From Hymenobacter mellowenesis (GTDB lineage Bacteria > Bacteroidota > Bacteroidia > Cytophagales > Hymenobacteraceae), in assembly GCF_030581005.1 (NCBI RefSeq), contig NZ_JAUQSX010000007.1, forward strand, positions 124,001 through 188,000: a stretch of DNA of 64,000 bases, read 5' to 3'. Below are positions 1 through 9,039 of this stretch, piece after piece. Under the pieces are notes generated by a model, which saw only the letters and a program-made list of their open reading frames with translations, had not been told where the DNA came from and ran no database searches. Every line of letters starts with the position of its first letter. Positions within the stretch are counted from its first letter, which is position 1. Made by a program: the position numbers and the translations under genes.

Positions 1-970
1 CGGCCGAGGCCACGTGGGCCAGCGCGGGGCCGGGCACGATGTCGCCGATGGCGTAGATGCCGGGCACGTTGGTCTGGTAGAAGTCGTCCACAATCACGCG
101 GCCGCGCTCCACTTTGATGCCCAGTTCTTCGATGCCGATGTTCTCCAGGTTGGTGGTCACGCCCACGGCGCTCAGCACCACATCGCAGTCAATTACCTGC
201 TCGCCTTTGGCGGTTTTGATGGTCACTTTGCAGCCTTCGCCGCTGGTGTCCACCTTGGTTACTTCGGCGCTGGTGAGCACGTTCACGCCGATTTTGCGGA
301 ACGACTTTTCCATCTGGCGCGACACTTCCTCGTCCTCCACGGGCACGATGCGGGGCAGGAATTCCACCACCGTCACTTCCGAGCCCATGGTGCGGTAGAA
401 ATAGGCAAACTCGACGCCGATGGCGCCCGAGCCCACCACCACGAGGCGCTTGGGCAGTTGCTCCATGGCCATGGCCTTGCGGTAGCCGATGATTTTTTTG
501 TTGTCGACGGGCATCGTCGGCAGCTCGCGCGAGCGGGCGCCGGTGGCCAGGATGATGGATTTTGCCTCCACCATCTCTTTGCTGCCGTCGGCCTTGGTTA
601 CCTCCACCTTGCCGGGGGCTACCACTTTGCCGGTGCCCATCACGGTTTCAATCTTGTTCTTTTTGAACAGGAAGTTGATGCCCTTGCTCATGCCGTCGGC
701 CACGCCGCGGCTGCGCGAAATCACGGCCCCAAAATCGTAGCCAACCCCTTCGGCCTTCAGGCCGTAATCGGCGGCATGGTTGAGGTATTCGAACACCTGC
801 GCGCTTTTGAGCAGCGCTTTGGTCGGAATACAGCCCCAGTTGAGGCAGATGCCGCCCAGCGACTCGCGCTCAATCACACCCACTTTCAACCCTAACTGCG
901 ACGCCCGAATGGCGGCCACGTACCCCCCGGGGCCGCTGCCGACCACGACCAAATCAAATTGCAATGCCAT
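1..970 (-). CDS. lpdA: Dihydrolipoyl dehydrogenase (E3), C-terminus cut by window edge
   Basis: This flavoprotein reoxidises lipoamide in 2-oxoacid dehydrogenase and glycine-cleavage complexes, passing electrons to NAD. About 323 residues are visible from the ATG at 970. The FAD-binding Rossmann motif GSGPGG is at residues 11-16. The redox-active disulfide CLNWGC has cysteines 42 and 47, followed by IPTKALL. A second nucleotide-binding motif, GSGAIGVEFA, is near residue 180, and the GDIVPGP motif of the FAD domain lies close to the window edge. The dimerisation domain is missing only because the window ends. Family members are about 465 residues. The identification is secure. Confidence 0.95.
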   Translation of the reverse strand, partial: MALQFDLVVVGSGPGGYVAAIRASQLGLKVGVIERESLGGICLNWGCIPTKALLKSAQVFEYLNHAADYGLKAEGVGYDFGAVISRSRGVADGMSKGINFLFKKNKIETVMGTGKVVAPGKVEVTKADGSKEMVEAKSIILATGARSRELPTMPVDNKKIIGYRKAMAMEQLPKRLVVVGSGAIGVEFAYFYRTMGSEVTVVEFLPRIVPVEDEEVSRQMEKSFRKIGVNVLTSAEVTKVDTSGEGCKVTIKTAKGEQVIDCDVVLSAVGVTTNLENIGIEELGIKVERGRVIVDDFYQTNVPGIYAIGDIVPGPALAHVASA

Positions 971-1195
971 AAAATGCTCGGAAAGAAAAAAGTACACCGG
1001 GTCCGGCTGGGGGACCCACCCATTTAGCGGGGCAAAGATAGCCGCCCACCCCCACCGCGCCGCTATCCCGGCGGCGCCTCGTTATATTGCCTGCACTATT
1101 TTGGCTCGATGCGTGCTAGCAGCCAATCTTGGCCGTCTTCCGTATAAGCCCCCGGTTGCGGATTTGCTGCTCCGCACCTCACTTTTTCTGACCTT

Positions 1196-2134
1196 ATGAA
1201 ATCACGTCTTCGCTTCCCATTGGCCGCCCTCGGGCTGCTGGGTTTCCTCTCGAACTGCGCCACCACCGTTACTGAAAAAGAAAAGCCTTCGGTGGCCAGC
1301 CAGCCCATGGCCGCACCCGTGGCCACCGGCGCCACCCGCCCCGACTCGACCGGCGCCGCCGCTACCGCCACCGATGCGCGCGTGGCCACTCCCGCCGCTG
1401 AGCCGGCTGCTACCACCGCCGCTACCGACCTGCCGGCCGAAATGGCGGGCGCCCCAGCCACGGCTGCCCCGAACACGCCCAGCGCCGAAGTGGCGTCGGC
1501 CACGCGCGCCAAGGAGAAAAAGATGACGGCCGCCGACTACCGCATCATGCTGGAATCGGCCGACTCGCGCCTGAAAACCAGCCCCCGCGACCCCGCCGCG
1601 CTGCTGCAGCGGGCCAAGGCCAAAAGTTACCTCAAGCAATACAAAGAGGCCATCCCGGACTACACAGCCGCCATCAAATACCAGCGCAATAACCCCGACG
1701 CGTACTACAACCGCGGCGTGAACCGCCTGATGATGAAGCAGTACAAGGCGGCCGCCACCGATTTCTCGGGTGCCCTCAAGTACCGGCCCGATGATAAGGA
1801 ATCGTTCTTCGGCCGCGGCGTGGCCAAGATGCAGATGTACCAGTACAAGCCCGCCGTGACCGATTTTACCCGGGCCATTCAGCTCGACTCGGCCTATGCC
1901 GATGCCTGGGAATATCGCGGCATCAGCTACTCCTCGTTCGATAAACTATCGGAAGCGCGCCGCGACCTGGAGCGCGCCGCCAAGCTCAACCCCGAAGCCG
2001 AAAAAAGCCTGAAGCGCTACGTGGGCAACGACGGCCACGAGCCCATCAAGGCCGCGCCTGTAGCGAAGCCCGGCACCGGCTACCACCCGCGCCCGGGCTA
2101 CAAGAAGCCAGCTACCACCACTCCGGTTCAATAA
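1196..2134 (+). CDS. TPR-repeat lipoprotein
   Basis: The protein has 312 residues. A short signal sequence ends in a lipobox with the acceptor cysteine at residue 21 (LSNC), so it should be lipid-anchored and exported. Residues 22-110 are a low-complexity Ala/Thr/Pro linker. From about residue 113 to 270 there are four tetratricopeptide repeats with the usual W/Y-x-x-G and A-x-x-x-F spacing, which normally bind other proteins. The tail is Pro/Lys rich. An intrinsic terminator follows directly. The partner and role are unknown; such lipoproteins are common in Bacteroidota. Confidence 0.85.
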   Translation: MKSRLRFPLAALGLLGFLSNCATTVTEKEKPSVASQPMAAPVATGATRPDSTGAAATATDARVATPAAEPAATTAATDLPAEMAGAPATAAPNTPSAEVASATRAKEKKMTAADYRIMLESADSRLKTSPRDPAALLQRAKAKSYLKQYKEAIPDYTAAIKYQRNNPDAYYNRGVNRLMMKQYKAAATDFSGALKYRPDDKESFFGRGVAKMQMYQYKPAVTDFTRAIQLDSAYADAWEYRGISYSSFDKLSEARRDLERAAKLNPEAEKSLKRYVGNDGHEPIKAAPVAKPGTGYHPRPGYKKPATTTPVQ

Positions 2135-2140
2135 TTAGAA

Positions 2141-2172
2141 AGGCGCGAAACGTAGGTTTCGCGCCTTTTTTC
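2141..2172 (+). terminator. Intrinsic terminator after the TPR lipoprotein
   Basis: A perfect stem (AGGCGCGAAA pairing with TTTCGCGCCT) with a short loop is followed by a run of T. It begins six bases after the stop codon. Confidence 0.9.
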
Positions 2173-2181
2173 CGTTTACAT

Positions 2182-2278
2182 CGTCTGTCATCCTGAGCGT
2201 AGCGAAGGACCTTCTCACGTGTGAACAACTGAGGTTTGAACGCGCTGAAGTCCTTCGCTGCGCTCAGGATGACAGACG
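2182..2278. repeat. Inverted repeat, 31-bp arms, intergenic
   Basis: The left arm (2182-2212) and right arm (2248-2278) are near-perfect reverse complements around the core CCTGAGCG-AGCGAAGGAC. This element type is scattered between genes in many Bacteroidota. It shares the core GAGCGTAGCGAAG with the repeat at 8096-8193, so the two belong to one family. The function is unknown; a transcript would form a long hairpin. Confidence 0.8.
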
Positions 2279-2336
2279 CAGGAATTTTTACTGAACGAAT
2301 GCATGATGCTAAAAATGACGCTCTGTTTGCCCCACC

Positions 2337-3578
2337 CTACTTCCCCCCAAAAACCAGCTTGAAGTAAAAGCTGGGCTTGCGGAGCTGCTCGCGCAAATCC
2401 AAATCCATGAACATCATGGAGAGCGTGGCGGCCAGCGTGGGGTTGCTCACGGCGCGGTTGGCCACGATGTTGAACAGACTGGGGAAGTTGAGCAGCCGCT
2501 GCATCACGCGGCTCAGGCGCAGCTCCTTGCCGAGGCGGTTGTAAACGGCCTTGTCGTAGCTTTTGAGGAAATCGGGACTGAAATCAGCTTTTTTCACGGC
2601 CTCGATGGCCCAAGTGGCGGCGTGGCGCCCGCTCACCATGGCGTGCGAAATGCCCTCGCCCGAAAATGGGTCGATGAGCGAGCCGGCATCGCCGAGCAGG
2701 AAATAGTTGGCGCCCGACAGCGCCCGGCGCTTCGAGCCCAGTGGCAGGCCGAACCCTTTCACCGAACCCAGCCGCGTGGCCCCGGCGAAGCGTGGGGCCA
2801 GGGCCGGGTGCGTCGTGAGTATCTCGTCGAGGCGCTGGCGCAGGTTCACCTTTTTATCGGCTACTGTTTTCGAAAGCATCCCCACGCCCACGTTGGCCTG
2901 GCCGTTGGGTAGCGGGAAAACCCAGAGGTAGCCGGGCAGAAAGTCCTTGATGAAGTGCAACTCGATGAAATTATCGGGGCTGAGGCCGCTCACGCCATCA
3001 TAATAAGTGCGCAAGCCGGCGCAGTGGTGGTCGGGCTCCAGGGCGTGGCCGGCCACTTTGCGGGCAAATTCCGATTGCGCGCCGTTGGCCACCAGCAGCA
3101 GGCGGCAGGCAGCAATTTCAGTGCCCGCCTTGTCAAATAATTGCCAGCCGTCGGGCGTGCGCTCGGTGCGGGCCACGTCCACGTTTTCGCGGAAGTCGAT
3201 TTCGGGGCGCTGGCGCACTTCTTCGACCAGGAAATTATCGAAGTCGATGCGCTTGGCCACGTGGCCGGCGGTGGCATCTTGGGCTTTATCAAACTTTGGC
3301 TTGAAGGGGATGCTGAGCTTGCGGCCGTTGGGCGCGATGAAGTCGATGCCCCAGCTCGGAATCTGGATGGGCGAGGCGGCCAACTTGGCGTGCAGGCCGG
3401 GCTCGATGCGCTTCAACTCGTTGATGACCTTGCCGCTGAGGGCGTCGCCGCAGGTTTTGTCGCGCGGGAAGGCGGCGCGGTCCAGCAGCAGGCAGCGCTG
3501 GCCGGCGTTGGCGAGGTGCAGGGCGGCAGTGGCCCCGCCGGGGCCCGCGCCCAGAATGCAGATGTCGTGATGGGGCAT
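2337..3578 (-). CDS. Geranylgeranyl-reductase-family FAD-dependent oxidoreductase
   Basis: The protein has 413 residues. The N-terminal GAGPGG at residues 10-15 is the FAD-binding motif. DKTCGD near residue 40 is typical of the geranylgeranyl reductase / digeranylgeranylglycerophospholipid reductase group. The motif LLGDAGSLIDPFSGEGI near residue 290 is the second FAD-binding segment of this family. Family members reduce prenyl chains of lipids and quinones or act in pigment and halogenation chemistry, so the substrate cannot be assigned from sequence alone. A palindromic repeat separates it from the divergent fabG. Confidence 0.85.
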   Translation of the reverse strand: MPHHDICILGAGPGGATAALHLANAGQRCLLLDRAAFPRDKTCGDALSGKVINELKRIEPGLHAKLAASPIQIPSWGIDFIAPNGRKLSIPFKPKFDKAQDATAGHVAKRIDFDNFLVEEVRQRPEIDFRENVDVARTERTPDGWQLFDKAGTEIAACRLLLVANGAQSEFARKVAGHALEPDHHCAGLRTYYDGVSGLSPDNFIELHFIKDFLPGYLWVFPLPNGQANVGVGMLSKTVADKKVNLRQRLDEILTTHPALAPRFAGATRLGSVKGFGLPLGSKRRALSGANYFLLGDAGSLIDPFSGEGISHAMVSGRHAATWAIEAVKKADFSPDFLKSYDKAVYNRLGKELRLSRVMQRLLNFPSLFNIVANRAVSNPTLAATLSMMFMDLDLREQLRKPSFYFKLVFGGK

Positions 3579-3603
3579 AATCTAGGGCGAAGTTAGCCCG
3601 CTG

Positions 3604-3664
3604 TAGCGCGGACTTTTAGTCCGCGAATCAAAACCACTCACTCGCGGACTGAAAGTCCGCGCTA
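3604..3664. repeat. Palindromic repeat of the TAGCGCG family
   Basis: The arms 3604-3626 and 3642-3664 are near-perfect reverse complements, and each arm also contains its own internal palindrome (GCGGACT-AGTCCGC). Relatives occur at 8934-9029 and 10171-10255. This copy lies in the divergent region between the flavoenzyme gene and fabG. Confidence 0.85.
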
Positions 3665-3678
3665 CTTAACTTCGCCCC

Positions 3679-4428
3679 ATGACCAACACACTCACCGGAA
3701 AAGTGGCCCTCGTGACGGGCGCTTCCAAAGGAATTGGCCGCGCCATCGCGGCGCATTTTGCCCAGCTCGGCGCCGATGTCGCCTTCACCTATCTGTCCTC
3801 GGTTGAAAAAGGCAAAGCCCTCGAAACCGAGCTGTCGGCCAACGGCACCAAGGTAAAAGGCTACCGCTCCGACGCCTCCGACTACGCCCAAGCCGAACAG
3901 CTCATCACCAACGTGGTGGCCGATTTCGGCAAGCTCGACATCCTCGTCAACAACGCCGGCATCACGCAGGACGGCCTGCTTATGCGCATGAGCGAGGAGC
4001 AGTGGGACAACGTACTGCGCGTGAACCTCAAATCCGTGTTCAATCTCACCAAGGCTGCCACCAAGCCCATGATGCGCGCCAAGGCCGGCTCCATCATCAA
4101 CATGACCAGCGTGGTGGGCCTCAAGGGTAACGCCGGGCAGGCCAACTACGCCGCCAGCAAGGCCGGCATCATCGGCTTCACCAAATCGGTGGCCCTGGAG
4201 CTGGGCTCGCGCAACATCCGCTGCAACGCGGTGGCGCCCGGCTTCATCGAAACCGAGATGACCGACGCTCTCGACCCCAAGCAGGTGGACGAGTGGCGCA
4301 AGGCCATCCCGCTCAAGCGCGGCGGCCAGCCGGAGGACGTGGCGAAAGCGACGGCGTTTCTGGCGTCGGACGATTCGGCCTACATCACCGGGCAGGTGCT
4401 GCAGGTAGACGGCGGGATGCTGACGTAA
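3679..4428 (+). CDS. fabG: 3-oxoacyl-[acyl-carrier-protein] reductase
   Basis: This enzyme performs the NADPH-dependent reduction of 3-oxoacyl-ACP in type II fatty acid synthesis. It is a 249-residue classical short-chain dehydrogenase. The cofactor motif TGASKGIG is at residues 13-20 and NNAG at 91-94. The catalytic residues are Ser144, Tyr157 and Lys161 (YAASK). The length and the C-terminal YITGQVLQVDGG match FabG. It stands alone here rather than in a fab operon. Confidence 0.93.
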   Translation: MTNTLTGKVALVTGASKGIGRAIAAHFAQLGADVAFTYLSSVEKGKALETELSANGTKVKGYRSDASDYAQAEQLITNVVADFGKLDILVNNAGITQDGLLMRMSEEQWDNVLRVNLKSVFNLTKAATKPMMRAKAGSIINMTSVVGLKGNAGQANYAASKAGIIGFTKSVALELGSRNIRCNAVAPGFIETEMTDALDPKQVDEWRKAIPLKRGGQPEDVAKATAFLASDDSAYITGQVLQVDGGMLT

Positions 4429-4436
4429 GGCAGCAA

Positions 4437-5225
4437 ATGGCCACGCCGGAAGAACACGCTGCGCATAATGCGGAGTCCGAAGCTCGGATTCTCAGCGACA
4501 TTGAGGAGCACGGGTTTCATATTGCCTTGTATAATGGCGACGGTTATTCTCCCAGCTTCGCCCATACCATCGGGCTATATAAAACTTATGGCTACCCAGA
4601 GCTCATCTGCTTTGGATTCAGCCTTGAGTTGTTGCATTCAGTGCTTTGGGAGGGCAAAAGGTTGCTAGATAAGCAGCCTGAGCCTGACCGCAACGTGGGG
4701 TATCCAGATTTCTTGGAAGGCTTTCATGTTCGTTTCGTAACCGTCGACGAAGACCGTTATCCTGATTATTTCGGTTACGCTGGGTGGTTTTACAAAAACT
4801 GGGACTTTCCAGCGTTACAAATTGTGTGGCCCGATAAGCAGGCGCTATATCCCTGGGATGAGGGCTTCAATCCAGATTGGAAAGCTGCCCAGCCGCTGCT
4901 TGACCGGGACCATGATTTCAAGTTTCGGGAGGAGCGAAACGTTGCCGTGTTTACCACAAGGCAGGTTTTGGATGGCTTGCCAATTCTGCGGGTAGTCCAC
5001 GAATCTGATGGTGACTGGCAGTTTCTCTGCGACACCACTTATGACGTGGCCGATTTGAAAGTTGTCGCGCTGGAGGAAATCGTGAAACGCGACCCAACCC
5101 TTAACGAGTTGTTCCAACTGAATTATGGTTGGCACGCACAGCGGGAAGCGGTTGGGGAAAAGTGGCAAACCGAAGAACATGAAATAGAGGAGGACGATAC
5201 CGAAGACACAGAAGAAACTGAGTAG
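4437..5225 (+). CDS. DUF4262 domain protein
   Basis: The protein has 262 residues counted from the ATG at 4437, nine bases after the fabG stop. Upstream in-frame codons belong to a shadow of fabG, so this start is preferred. The N-terminal half carries the DUF4262 pattern (HGFHIALYNGD, FAHTIGLY, PELICFG). The second half repeats similar Trp/Asp-rich motifs, and the C-terminus is an acidic tail. The function of the family is unknown. Its GC content is lower than its neighbours, which suggests recent acquisition. Confidence 0.85.
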   Translation: MATPEEHAAHNAESEARILSDIEEHGFHIALYNGDGYSPSFAHTIGLYKTYGYPELICFGFSLELLHSVLWEGKRLLDKQPEPDRNVGYPDFLEGFHVRFVTVDEDRYPDYFGYAGWFYKNWDFPALQIVWPDKQALYPWDEGFNPDWKAAQPLLDRDHDFKFREERNVAVFTTRQVLDGLPILRVVHESDGDWQFLCDTTYDVADLKVVALEEIVKRDPTLNELFQLNYGWHAQREAVGEKWQTEEHEIEEDDTEDTEETE

Positions 5226-5273
5226 TGACGATTATCCGCACCTCTTGGAATGCTCTTAGCTCGACCTTGAGAC

Positions 5274-5933
5274 ATGAAAAAAACTTCCCTCCTGCTCCTG
5301 GCGCTGGCGCTGCTCATTTCCGTCTTTGCCCTCCGGCCCGTGCGCCGCGCCTACAGCCACCGCTTTGGGCAGGCGGCCGCCGACCGTAAGCTTTTCCGCG
5401 ACGGTGACCTGGTTTTTCATACCAGCCGGTCGGAGCAAAGCCAGGCCATTCAGCTGGCTACGCACTCGCCTTACAGCCACTGCGGCCTGCTCTACCAGCA
5501 GGACGGGCAGTGGCTGGTGCTGGAAGCCATGCAGCCGGTGAAGGTGACGCCGCTGATGGAGTGGACCGGCCGGGGCCGCGGCGACCATTACGTGGTGAAA
5601 CGGCTGCGCGACGCCGAAACCGCCCTCACCCCCACCGCCCTGCAACGGATGAAAGCCGTGGGCCAGGCCATGGTCGGCCGCGACTACGACGGTACCTTTG
5701 GCTGGTCCGACGACCGGATTTATTGCTCCGAGCTCATCTGGAAAGTGTATGAGCGCGGGCTGTGCCGGCGGCTGGGGCAGCTCCAGCACCTGCGCGATTT
5801 CGACCTGAGCCACACGGCCGTGCAGGCCAAATTGAAGGAGCGCTACGGCGACAGTTTGCCGCTGAATGAAACGGTGATTTCGCCGGTCAGCATCTTTAAC
5901 AGTCCCGAACTGGTTACCGTGCTCAACCGTTGA
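5274..5933 (+). CDS. YiiX-type permuted papain-like cysteine hydrolase
   Basis: The protein has 219 residues with an N-terminal hydrophobic segment (residues 4-20), either a signal anchor or a signal peptide. The motifs follow the YiiX/NlpC-P60 permuted papain fold: GDLVFHT, then the YSHCGL histidine (His69), then YCSELIWK with the likely nucleophile Cys151. Family members are amidases or peptidases acting on peptidoglycan or lipid substrates. The target here is unknown. The gene is monocistronic with intergenic space on both sides. Confidence 0.82.
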   Translation: MKKTSLLLLALALLISVFALRPVRRAYSHRFGQAAADRKLFRDGDLVFHTSRSEQSQAIQLATHSPYSHCGLLYQQDGQWLVLEAMQPVKVTPLMEWTGRGRGDHYVVKRLRDAETALTPTALQRMKAVGQAMVGRDYDGTFGWSDDRIYCSELIWKVYERGLCRRLGQLQHLRDFDLSHTAVQAKLKERYGDSLPLNETVISPVSIFNSPELVTVLNR

Positions 5934-6000
5934 TGCAGCGGCAGGCTGCAACTTTAGCCGTGCGGGCCGACCTTTAGGGCTGATTCAATCCAATTTTCGT

Positions 6001-8082
6001 TTGCTGACCACTCAATATTCTTCCTGGTTTATCCTGCTCTGCCTGGCCGTGGGCGCGGGCTACGCCGCCCTGCAATACTCGGCCAAAACGCCCTGGAGCA
6101 AGCAATTGAACTACGCGCTGGCGGCCTTGCGCTTTGCCGTGGTCAGCTTTCTGTGCTACCTGCTGCTTGGGCCGTTCATCAAGAGCACCACCACGCGCAC
6201 CGAGCAACCCACCTTGGTGCTGGCCGTCGATAACTCGCAGTCGGTAGAGCTTTTCACGCCCAAAAACGTGCTCAACCAAGCCACTACTGGCTTGGGCAAG
6301 CTGGCCCAAACGCTGCGCGGCAAGGGTTTCGTTGTCGAAACCCGGACGCTGACGTCGGCCACGGCCCGCCCGGCGTCGCTCGATTCATTGCGTTTCGGCG
6401 CCACTACCACCGACCTCGACCGGCTGCTCTCCGGCACCCGCGAAACCTACGATGGCCGCAACCTGGCCGGCGTGGTCCTGCTCTCCGATGGCCTTGTGAA
6501 CCAAGGGCGCAGCCCGGCCTATTCCGAGTTCAGTTTCCCGATTTACAGCGTGGCGATGGGCGACACTATCCCTAAAAAGGACCTGCGCCTCAGTGGCCTC
6601 ACCTACAACCGGGTGGCTTTCAGCGGCAATAAATTCCCGATTGAGGCTGAACTGGGTTTTGAGGGCTACGCGGGCGGCGCGGCCACCGTGGAGCTGCGCG
6701 AGGGCAGCCGCGTGCTCGATACGCGCCGCGTGGCCCTGCCGGCCGGCCGGCGCCGGGTGCGAACGACCTTCCAAATCACAGCGCCCGCGCCCGGCAAGCG
6801 CCGCTACGATGTGCGCATTGTGCCCCAGCCGGGCGAGTTTACGACGCTAAACAACCAGCGCACGGCCTTCATCGAAATTGTGAAGGGCAAGCTGCGCGTG
6901 TTGCTGGCCGGCGCCGCGCCCCACCCCGACTTGAAGGCCCTGCGCGCCGCCATTCTGGCCAACGATAACTTCGACCTGACGCTGGCCCTGCCCGGCCTGG
7001 AGCCGCTGAAAGCCGGGGCCGATTTCGACGTGGCCATCCTGCACCAGCTGCCAGCCCAGGGCGGGCTCGGCAACGACATTCTGGCCCAGGTGAAGGCTCG
7101 CAAAACGCCTGCGTTTTACATTCTGGGCGCACAGTCCGATTTGGCGGCTTACAACCAGTTGGGCGCGGGCCTCACCATTCAGCCGCGCGGCAGCCAGACC
7201 GATGAGGTGACACCGGTGCCCAACCCCGGCTTCGCCCGCTTTGCCACGGATGAGGAGTCGGCCCGGCGCTTTGCGCAATACCCGCCCGCGCCGGTGCCCT
7301 TCGGCGACTACCGGCTGAGGGCCGGCGCTGAAGCCGCGCTCTGGCAACAGGTGGGCCGGGTGGCCACCCAGAAGCCGCTGCTGGTATTCGGCGGCCCCGC
7401 CGATGCCCGCCGCGCCACCCTGCTCACCGACGGCAGCTGGCAGTGGCGCCTGAGCGAAGCCGTTGCCCACGACGACAAGCCCGAAGCCTACGACCGCCTC
7501 ATCATCCGCACGCTCCAACTCCTCACCCAAAACGCCAACAAAAAGCGGCTCGACGTGTACCCCACGCAGGACGCCTTCGGCACCCAGGACGACGTAACGC
7601 TGGGCGCCGAAACCTACAACGCCGTATTTGAGCGCCTTTATAACCAGAAAATCGACTTGGTTTTGACGGATGAGAAGCAGCAGGCCCGCCGCTTCAGTTT
7701 CGCCAACGCCGAGGACGGCTCGCCGCTGCACCTGGGCCCGCTGCCGGCGGGGCTGTATAAGTACCAGGCGCGCGCCACCCTGGGCGGCCAAGCCCAGCAG
7801 GATGCCGGCGAGTTGCTGGTGCAGGAGCAGCCACTAGAAGCCCTGGAATCGAAGGCGGACCACAACTTATTGGCGCAGCTCTCGCGCCGCAGCGGCTCGC
7901 GGCTCTACTATCCGGCGCAAATGGACAGGCTGGCGCAGGACATCATCAAGGCCAATTACAAGCCGGTGATTACGGCCGAGGAAGACCTGAAGGACCTGAT
8001 AAATCTGAAGTGGCTTTTCTTCGTAATTCTGGCCTTTCTAACGGTGGAATGGGCCGTGCGGAAATACTCGGGCAGCGTGTAG
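6001..8082 (+). CDS. Membrane protein with VWA-like domain
   Basis: The protein has 693 residues, read from a TTG codon at 6001. Two transmembrane segments are near the N-terminus (about residues 6-20 and 36-60). A VWA-like segment with LAVDNSQSVE (Asp-x-Ser-x-Ser, a partial MIDAS motif) begins near residue 76. A large periplasmic region follows, then a final transmembrane helix near the C-terminus (KWLFFVILAFLTVEWAV). The layout resembles Bacteroidota VWA proteins of uncharacterised role. The start is uncertain because no ATG lies nearby. Confidence 0.75.
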   Translation: MLTTQYSSWFILLCLAVGAGYAALQYSAKTPWSKQLNYALAALRFAVVSFLCYLLLGPFIKSTTTRTEQPTLVLAVDNSQSVELFTPKNVLNQATTGLGKLAQTLRGKGFVVETRTLTSATARPASLDSLRFGATTTDLDRLLSGTRETYDGRNLAGVVLLSDGLVNQGRSPAYSEFSFPIYSVAMGDTIPKKDLRLSGLTYNRVAFSGNKFPIEAELGFEGYAGGAATVELREGSRVLDTRRVALPAGRRRVRTTFQITAPAPGKRRYDVRIVPQPGEFTTLNNQRTAFIEIVKGKLRVLLAGAAPHPDLKALRAAILANDNFDLTLALPGLEPLKAGADFDVAILHQLPAQGGLGNDILAQVKARKTPAFYILGAQSDLAAYNQLGAGLTIQPRGSQTDEVTPVPNPGFARFATDEESARRFAQYPPAPVPFGDYRLRAGAEAALWQQVGRVATQKPLLVFGGPADARRATLLTDGSWQWRLSEAVAHDDKPEAYDRLIIRTLQLLTQNANKKRLDVYPTQDAFGTQDDVTLGAETYNAVFERLYNQKIDLVLTDEKQQARRFSFANAEDGSPLHLGPLPAGLYKYQARATLGGQAQQDAGELLVQEQPLEALESKADHNLLAQLSRRSGSRLYYPAQMDRLAQDIIKANYKPVITAEEDLKDLINLKWLFFVILAFLTVEWAVRKYSGSV

Positions 8083-8095
8083 AAACGACGAATCC

Positions 8096-8193
8096 AGAAC
8101 GTCATGCCGAGCGTAGCGAAGCATCTTTACCGCGCAGCGCAATTAATTTACTGCTGCGGTAAAGATGCTTCGCTACGCTCGGCATGACGTTCT
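8096..8193. repeat. Perfect 38-bp inverted repeat
   Basis: The arms 8096-8133 and 8156-8193 are exact reverse complements with a 22-base AT-rich loop. The core GAGCGTAGCGAAG is shared with the repeat at 2182-2278. It starts 14 bases after a stop codon, so it could act as a transcript end or an RNA-stabilising hairpin. Confidence 0.9.
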
Positions 8194-8256
8194 TACGATG
8201 TTCGGTAAAGCAAAACCGCCGCCGCTGCGTCCTCCCTCCTACTTTACCGCACCGAT

Positions 8257-8937
8257 ATGAAACTACGAGTCATTTTAACCGGGGCCACCGGCATGGTGGG
8301 CGAGGGCGTGTTGCTCGAATGCCTGCAAAATCCCAACGTGGAGCGCGTCCTGGTGCTCACGCGCAAGCCCACGGGCCGCACTCACGTTAAAATGACCGAG
8401 CTGCTAGTGCCCGACCTGGCCAACCTGAGTGCCGTGGAAAGCCAACTGACGGGATACAACGCCTGTTTTTTCTGCGCCGGCATCTCGTCGGTGGGCATCT
8501 CGAAGGAAGAATACGAACGTATCACCCACGATATGACGCTGGCCGTGGGCGAAACCCTGGCCCGCCTCAACCCGGACCTGACGTTCATCTACGTGTCGGG
8601 CGCGGGCACCGACAGCGCCGAAAAAAGCGGCCAGCACTGGGCCCGCGTAAAGGGCCGCACCGAAAACGCACTGCTGGCCCTGCCCTTCCACGCCGCCTAC
8701 ATGTTCCGCCCGGGCTTCATGAAAGCCACCGAAGGCCAGCGCAACATCCTGAGATGGTACGGCGCCATTGCCTGGCTCTACCCGCTGGCCCGGCGGCTGG
8801 CGCCGAATTTCGTGAGTACGATGCAGGAAGTGGGCCGGGCCATGATAAACGCCGCCGATTTTGGCTACTCTAAACCCGTGCTCGAAGTGCGTGACATTGT
8901 GGCGCTGGCCCACGGCAAGGCGGCGCCTCGTCCGTAG
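8257..8937 (+). CDS. NAD(P)-binding Rossmann-fold (NmrA/epimerase-like) protein
   Basis: The protein has 226 residues. TGATGMVG at residues 8-15 is the dinucleotide-binding motif of atypical short-chain dehydrogenases. CFFCAGIS and IYVSGAGTDS give the expected strands of the fold. The usual YxxxK is not clear; a lysine occurs in WARVKGRTE. The length matches small NmrA/epimerase-like proteins. The stop codon TAG is supplied by the first bases of a palindromic repeat. The substrate is unknown. Confidence 0.8.
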   Translation: MKLRVILTGATGMVGEGVLLECLQNPNVERVLVLTRKPTGRTHVKMTELLVPDLANLSAVESQLTGYNACFFCAGISSVGISKEEYERITHDMTLAVGETLARLNPDLTFIYVSGAGTDSAEKSGQHWARVKGRTENALLALPFHAAYMFRPGFMKATEGQRNILRWYGAIAWLYPLARRLAPNFVSTMQEVGRAMINAADFGYSKPVLEVRDIVALAHGKAAPRP

Positions 8938-9029
8938 CGCGAACGTACAGTTCGCGTCTCCACACGCTGTTTACTCAATCCCCGCACGGCTTTACCGACG
9001 CGGGGACGCGAACTGAAAGTTCGCGCTAC
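8934..9029. repeat. Palindromic repeat of the TAGCGCG family, overlapping a stop codon
   Basis: The arms 8934-8958 and 9005-9029 are near-complementary (GTAGCGCGAAC with GTTCGCGCTAC), with an additional inner palindrome around CCCCGC and GCGGGG. The TAG in the left arm is the stop codon of the preceding gene. Confidence 0.88.
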
Positions 9030-9039
9030 TGCCCAACCC

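Noticed and set aside
14..895. A 293-codon plus-strand frame at the left edge
   Set aside because: It is the antisense of the dihydrolipoyl dehydrogenase gene, which has full motif support on the minus strand.
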